From: Candidatus Altimarinota bacterium
GTDB lineage: Bacteria; Patescibacteriota; Gracilibacteria; UBA4473
Assembly (NCBI GenBank): GCA_027028725.1
Contig: JALVIB010000020.1
Span: 1-14,535 of the forward strand
Length of the DNA: 14,535 nucleotides
Direction: 5' to 3'
The position numbers and the translations under genes were made by a program. Below the pieces are notes generated by a model. That model made no database searches. It had not been told where the DNA came from and saw only the letters and a program-made list of their open reading frames with translations. Below, in pieces: positions 11,873 through 14,535 of this stretch. Position 1 is the first letter of the stretch. Each line of letters begins with the position of its first letter.

Positions 11873-13561
11873 TTAGAACCTTTTATCCAACTCCTCAAAA
11901 CTAATAATTTCAGTTTTACCAGTTTTTCGTTCCACAACTTCTACTTTGCCATCTGCTAGCAAGCGATCAGAAATCACTACGCGATAGGGTATCCCGAGTA
12001 GTTCGTGATCAGCAAATTTTTGTCCCGGACCAACTTTTTTCTCTCGGCGGTTGTCATATAAAACTTCTACATTTTTTTCGCGGAATTTTTCATAAAGTTC
12101 GTCCGCCTTGGCGTAAACTTCGTCATTTTTCCCAATTGGCGCGAGATAAATTTTTGCCGGCGCGACATTTTCCGGCCAAACAATTCCTTTTTCATCCGCA
12201 AAAATTTCCACCAAAGCCCCCATAATTCGCGAAATTCCAATCCCATAACACCCCATAATTACTTCCTTGCCGTCAATTTTGAAATTAAAAGCCCGCGAAA
12301 ATTTTGTTGAGAGTGGAAAAATATTTCCTACCTCAATCGCGCGCATTGTTTCGTATTTTTCGCCGGTTTCCGGAGAAAAATCACCGCTTTGGGCAACCTT
12401 AATGTCGTAAAATTTCGCGGGTTTTTCTAAATCCCGCCCAAAATTTACATTAATCGTGTGATAGTGTTCGCGATTTGCGCCCATCTCAAAGTTGACGCGA
12501 TTTTCGCAAGATTCGTCCCAAAAAACACGAATATCTTCCCGCAAATTCAAAACTCCGGCATAACCAATCGGACAACCGGTAACGCGCAAAACCGTTTCTT
12601 CGCTGGCTAATTCAAGTTTTTTTACTCCGGCAACTTTGGCGAGTTTTCTAGTGTCAATTTCGCGATTCCCGCGAACCACACCGGCAATTACTTCGCCGGT
12701 TTCTATTTCAAACAAAATTGTTTTAGTCGTTTTTTCAACCGGAATTTGCAAAAATTTCGCGAGATTTTCTACGCCAATCATGTTTTTGCCACGGACATCT
12801 TCCATTGGCAAAGGTTCTTCATCCGAATTATCCCACTTTGGCGCGACACAAGGCGTAATTTCGCGGTTTAAATATTTATCTTGGCTTGGTAAATAGAAAA
12901 TTTCGTCTTCGCCAATCTCGGAAATAGTCTGAAATTCGTGCGAAAATTCCGAAAATTCTCCACCATCAGCAGCCACTAATTTTGTAATATCGCCAATCCC
13001 TAATTCTCTATAAATAGAGTGATACGCTTTTGTCATTACATCATAATATCGTTCAAAATCTTCTTCGGAAGTGTGAAAGGAGTAAGCATCTTTCATCAAA
13101 AATTCGCGACCACGCAACAAACCAGATTTAGCACGCGGTTCGTTACGGAATTTGTTTTGAATTTGAAAAACCGCTTTTGGGAAATCCTTGGGAGAATTCG
13201 CGAATTTTTGGACGAGGGGAGTGACGACTTCTTCATGAGTCGGATTTAGCGCGATTTCTTTCCCGCCAGACAATTCCACTTTAAACAAAACATCAATTGC
13301 GTCCCAGCGTTTAGTCTGTTCCCAATACTTTTTCGGCGACATTGCTGGCATCAAAATTTCCGAAGCACCGGCCTTTTCCATTTCGCGACGCACGATATTT
13401 TCGATATTTCGCAGAACCTTTAATCCCAACGGCAAATAGGAATAAACTCCTGCCATTTCTTTATTTATATAGCCCCCGCGGATTAGCAGTTCGGCATTTT
13501 TGGACGGCTCGTCAGCTGGTTTTTCTTTGGAAGTTTTGAGCAAAATGTCGGTGTATTTCAT
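11873..13561 (-). CDS. proS: prolyl-tRNA synthetase, bacterial type with editing domain
   Basis: ProRS is the class II enzyme that attaches proline to tRNA-Pro in the cytosol. At 562 residues it matches the bacterial form. Motif 1 lies around GVYSYLPLGLKVLRNIE (38-54), followed by the ALNPTHEE substrate loop (104-111), motif 2 FRNEPR...GREFLMKD (138-158) and motif 3 GCYGIGISR (437-445). Between motifs 2 and 3, about residues 225-400 form the YbaK-like insertion that hydrolyses Ala-tRNA-Pro, with VVRGNREIDTRKL (295-307) and GCPIGYAGVLNL. The C-terminal anticodon-binding domain (about 470-562) has DNRREKKVGPGQKFADHELL. The start fits the usual bacterial N terminus. It converges with the glycosyltransferase gene over a 15-bp gap. 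Motif A variants are frequent within it, giving FSRAF and KPAKFYD. Confidence 0.97.
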   Translation of the reverse strand: MKYTDILLKTSKEKPADEPSKNAELLIRGGYINKEMAGVYSYLPLGLKVLRNIENIVRREMEKAGASEILMPAMSPKKYWEQTKRWDAIDVLFKVELSGGKEIALNPTHEEVVTPLVQKFANSPKDFPKAVFQIQNKFRNEPRAKSGLLRGREFLMKDAYSFHTSEEDFERYYDVMTKAYHSIYRELGIGDITKLVAADGGEFSEFSHEFQTISEIGEDEIFYLPSQDKYLNREITPCVAPKWDNSDEEPLPMEDVRGKNMIGVENLAKFLQIPVEKTTKTILFEIETGEVIAGVVRGNREIDTRKLAKVAGVKKLELASEETVLRVTGCPIGYAGVLNLREDIRVFWDESCENRVNFEMGANREHYHTINVNFGRDLEKPAKFYDIKVAQSGDFSPETGEKYETMRAIEVGNIFPLSTKFSRAFNFKIDGKEVIMGCYGIGISRIMGALVEIFADEKGIVWPENVAPAKIYLAPIGKNDEVYAKADELYEKFREKNVEVLYDNRREKKVGPGQKFADHELLGIPYRVVISDRLLADGKVEVVERKTGKTEIISFEELDKRF

Positions 13562-13583
13562 TTGAATAAGTTAAATCGAAGTT

Positions 13584-13612
13584 ATTTTATATATTTTCGC
13601 GGGAATTGGAAA
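13584..13612 (-). promoter_or_regulatory. putative promoter of proS
   Basis: On the minus strand TTTCCA (13607-13612, 4 of 6) and TAAAAT (13584-13589, 5 of 6) are 17 bp apart, 22 bp upstream of the ATG. A motif A core (13595-13603) lies inside the spacer. The -35 is weak. Confidence 0.35.
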
Positions 13613-13666
13613 AAATAATTTCATAACTTGATTTAGTATTTATGAAGTATATTTATTAAACTCTAG

Positions 13667-13686
13667 ATTCCCGCCCGCGCGGGAAT
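13667..13686. repeat. REP-like hairpin ATTCCCGC...GCGGGAAT
   Basis: ATTCCCGC (13667-13674) and GCGGGAAT (13679-13686) form a perfect 8-bp stem around CCGC, with CTAG before and GAGG after. It resembles the short REP-type hairpins (GGATTCCCGC...GCGGGAATGAC) found between genes in many bacteria. It lies in the divergent gap between proS and the cysteine-rich gene. Confidence 0.65.
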
Positions 13687-13713
13687 GAGGAAAGATTAAA
13701 ATCCCGCGAAATT

Positions 13714-13740
13714 TTGACATCAGATGTTTTTTGTGGTAAT
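13714..13740 (+). promoter_or_regulatory. putative promoter of the cysteine-rich gene
   Basis: TTGACA (13714-13719) is a perfect -35. The -10 is GGTAAT (13735-13740, 4 of 6) with TG at the extended -10 position, after a 15-bp spacer. The ATG is at 13752, giving a very short leader. A motif A core ends 2 nt upstream of the -35 box. Confidence 0.45.
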
Positions 13741-13751
13741 TTCAGAAAGAA

Positions 13752-14078
13752 ATGAATGACAAATTAAAAGAAGCATACGAAAAATTAGCCCAAGAATATC
13801 CGGATTTAGCACCAGAAAATGCTGAAATTTCCGGATTAAGAGAAAATGGGAATGATATAGGATTAAATGCTTATAGTCCTAGAACCTGTGAAACATGTAT
13901 TAAATTCAAATTAAATATTCATGACTGTTGTAAAGCAAATCCCCAAACAGGCGAACAAACAGCCGAAGGATATTGTCCAAATTTAGATTTAGATTCCGGA
14001 CTTTGTTCAGTTTATAATACTCCCGAATATCCGGATGAGTGTCGTGATTTCAGCTGTGTTTATCGGATTTTTGACTAA
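13752..14078 (+). CDS. YkgJ-like cysteine-cluster protein
   Basis: This 108-residue protein has eight cysteines in the order TCETC, DCC, GYC, GLC, DEC and FSC, between about residues 46 and 104. The ending GLCSVYNTPEYPDECRDFSC matches the YkgJ family pattern (C-x-IY-x5-P-x2-CR-x-F-x-C), small proteins thought to chelate zinc or iron or an Fe-S cluster, with no firm biochemical role. The first 40 residues are acidic and helical, with no signal peptide. It contains no motif A copy. Its TAA overlaps the stop of the convergent yggS-like gene by two bases. The family assignment rests on cysteine spacing alone. Confidence 0.65.
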   Translation: MNDKLKEAYEKLAQEYPDLAPENAEISGLRENGNDIGLNAYSPRTCETCIKFKLNIHDCCKANPQTGEQTAEGYCPNLDLDSGLCSVYNTPEYPDECRDFSCVYRIFD

Positions 14079-14535
14079 TTAATTTCAAACGCCGCTCGTC
14101 CGATCCGCACAATATCAATTCCCATTTCTAAAGCGATTTCGTAATCAACGGAAGTTCCCGCGGAGATTTTCCATTGAGGATTAAATTTTTCGCGGATTTT
14201 TAGAAGTGTTTTAAATTCCGCGATTTTTTCCGTTCGGGAAAAGTTTTGTCCTTTGCCCATTCCCGAAATGCCAATTATTTCTAAATTTTTTGGCAAAGAT
14301 TCATAAAATCCCGCGAAATTTTCGGGGAGAACGCCCTGTTTTTGATTCTCACCAGAAACATTGATTTGAATGAAGAAGCGACATTGTCGCTCTTGTTTAG
14401 CAAAAATTTGAGCATGTTTCAAACTACAAAGTGAATGAACAACGGAACAATTTTCCGCTATTTCGGGGATTCGGCGAGATTGGATATTACCGATGAAATG
14501 CATGAAATCTCGCGAGATTTTTTTTGTGATAATAT
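14075..14535 (-). CDS. yggS: YggS/PLPBP-family PLP homeostasis protein, N terminus beyond window
   Basis: This is the C-terminal two thirds of a YggS-type protein, a TIM-barrel PLP-binding relative of alanine racemase involved in vitamin B6 and amino-acid homeostasis. HFIGNIQSRRI corresponds to the family's WHFIGxLQSNK. It is followed by VHSLCSLKHA, FIQINVSGENQKQGV, GISGMG in place of the usual GLMxM, SAGTSVDYEIALEMGIDIVRIG and a short end. The frame stays open from the ATG at 14503 up to the window edge (ISRDF precedes it), and the family normally has about 60-70 more residues including the PLP-binding lysine, so 14503 is not the true start. A perfect palindromic motif A variant, AAATCTCGCGAGATTT (14505-14520), encodes KISRDF. 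It stops with TAG, the only non-TAA stop in the window. Confidence 0.88.
   Translation of the reverse strand, partial: IITKKISRDFMHFIGNIQSRRIPEIAENCSVVHSLCSLKHAQIFAKQERQCRFFIQINVSGENQKQGVLPENFAGFYESLPKNLEIIGISGMGKGQNFSRTEKIAEFKTLLKIREKFNPQWKISAGTSVDYEIALEMGIDIVRIGRAAFEIN

Overview
The window is a compact, AT-rich bacterial chromosome segment with thirteen protein genes (one cut by the right edge) and one tRNA. Small genes, short or absent gaps, no Shine-Dalgarno sequence before most starts, a standard code (genes read through with no in-frame TGA) and the gene mix suggest a Patescibacteria/CPR-type genome. That is inference: no marker gene here fixes the phylum, and the standard code argues against Gracilibacteria and Absconditabacteria.

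Layout. Left: tRNA-Asp(GTC) on the minus strand, divergent from a nitronate monooxygenase-like flavoenzyme (352-1656). A strong terminator follows, then gatC and gatA (1725-3503), two subunits of the tRNA-dependent amidotransferase; gatB is not here. A 665 bp gene-free stretch (3504-4168) is filled with short repeats and hairpins. It precedes a membrane pyrophosphatase (4169-6448) of the K+-dependent sequence type. Next is a secreted 3D-domain protein with three peptidoglycan-binding repeats (6687-8153), a small GNAT-like acetyltransferase 2 bp behind it, and an orphan RelB/DinJ antitoxin (8622-8834) with an operator-like dyad. After another repeat-filled gap come RNase H and an EamA transporter (minus strand, overlapping by 1 nt), a GT4 glycosyltransferase (10631-11857), prolyl-tRNA synthetase (minus), a cysteine-rich YkgJ-like protein, and the C-terminal part of a YggS-type PLP-binding protein (minus).

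The genes are ordinary housekeeping and envelope functions: translation (tRNA-Asp, GatC/A, ProS), energy coupling (pyrophosphatase), cell wall (3D/PG-binding, GT4), nucleic-acid maintenance (RNase H) and PLP handling (YggS). They do not form one pathway.

The striking signal is at DNA level. An oriented near-palindrome, consensus AAATCCCGCGAAATTT ('motif A' here), occurs throughout on both strands. I count 35 exact copies of its 9-bp core CCCGCGAAA/TTTCGCGGG in 14.5 kb, where about 0.1 would be expected with equal base frequencies. It sits inside genes in several reading frames, right after stop codons, and right before -35 boxes, and one convergent intergenic gap is nothing but the motif. In several coding sites it is split by in-frame modules of 21 bp (four loci) or 30 bp (one locus). 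CCCCC/GGGGG hairpin repeats often lie beside it. It resembles in style, but not in sequence, DNA uptake sequences, cyanobacterial HIP1 and Rickettsia palindromic elements. Its function is unknown to me.
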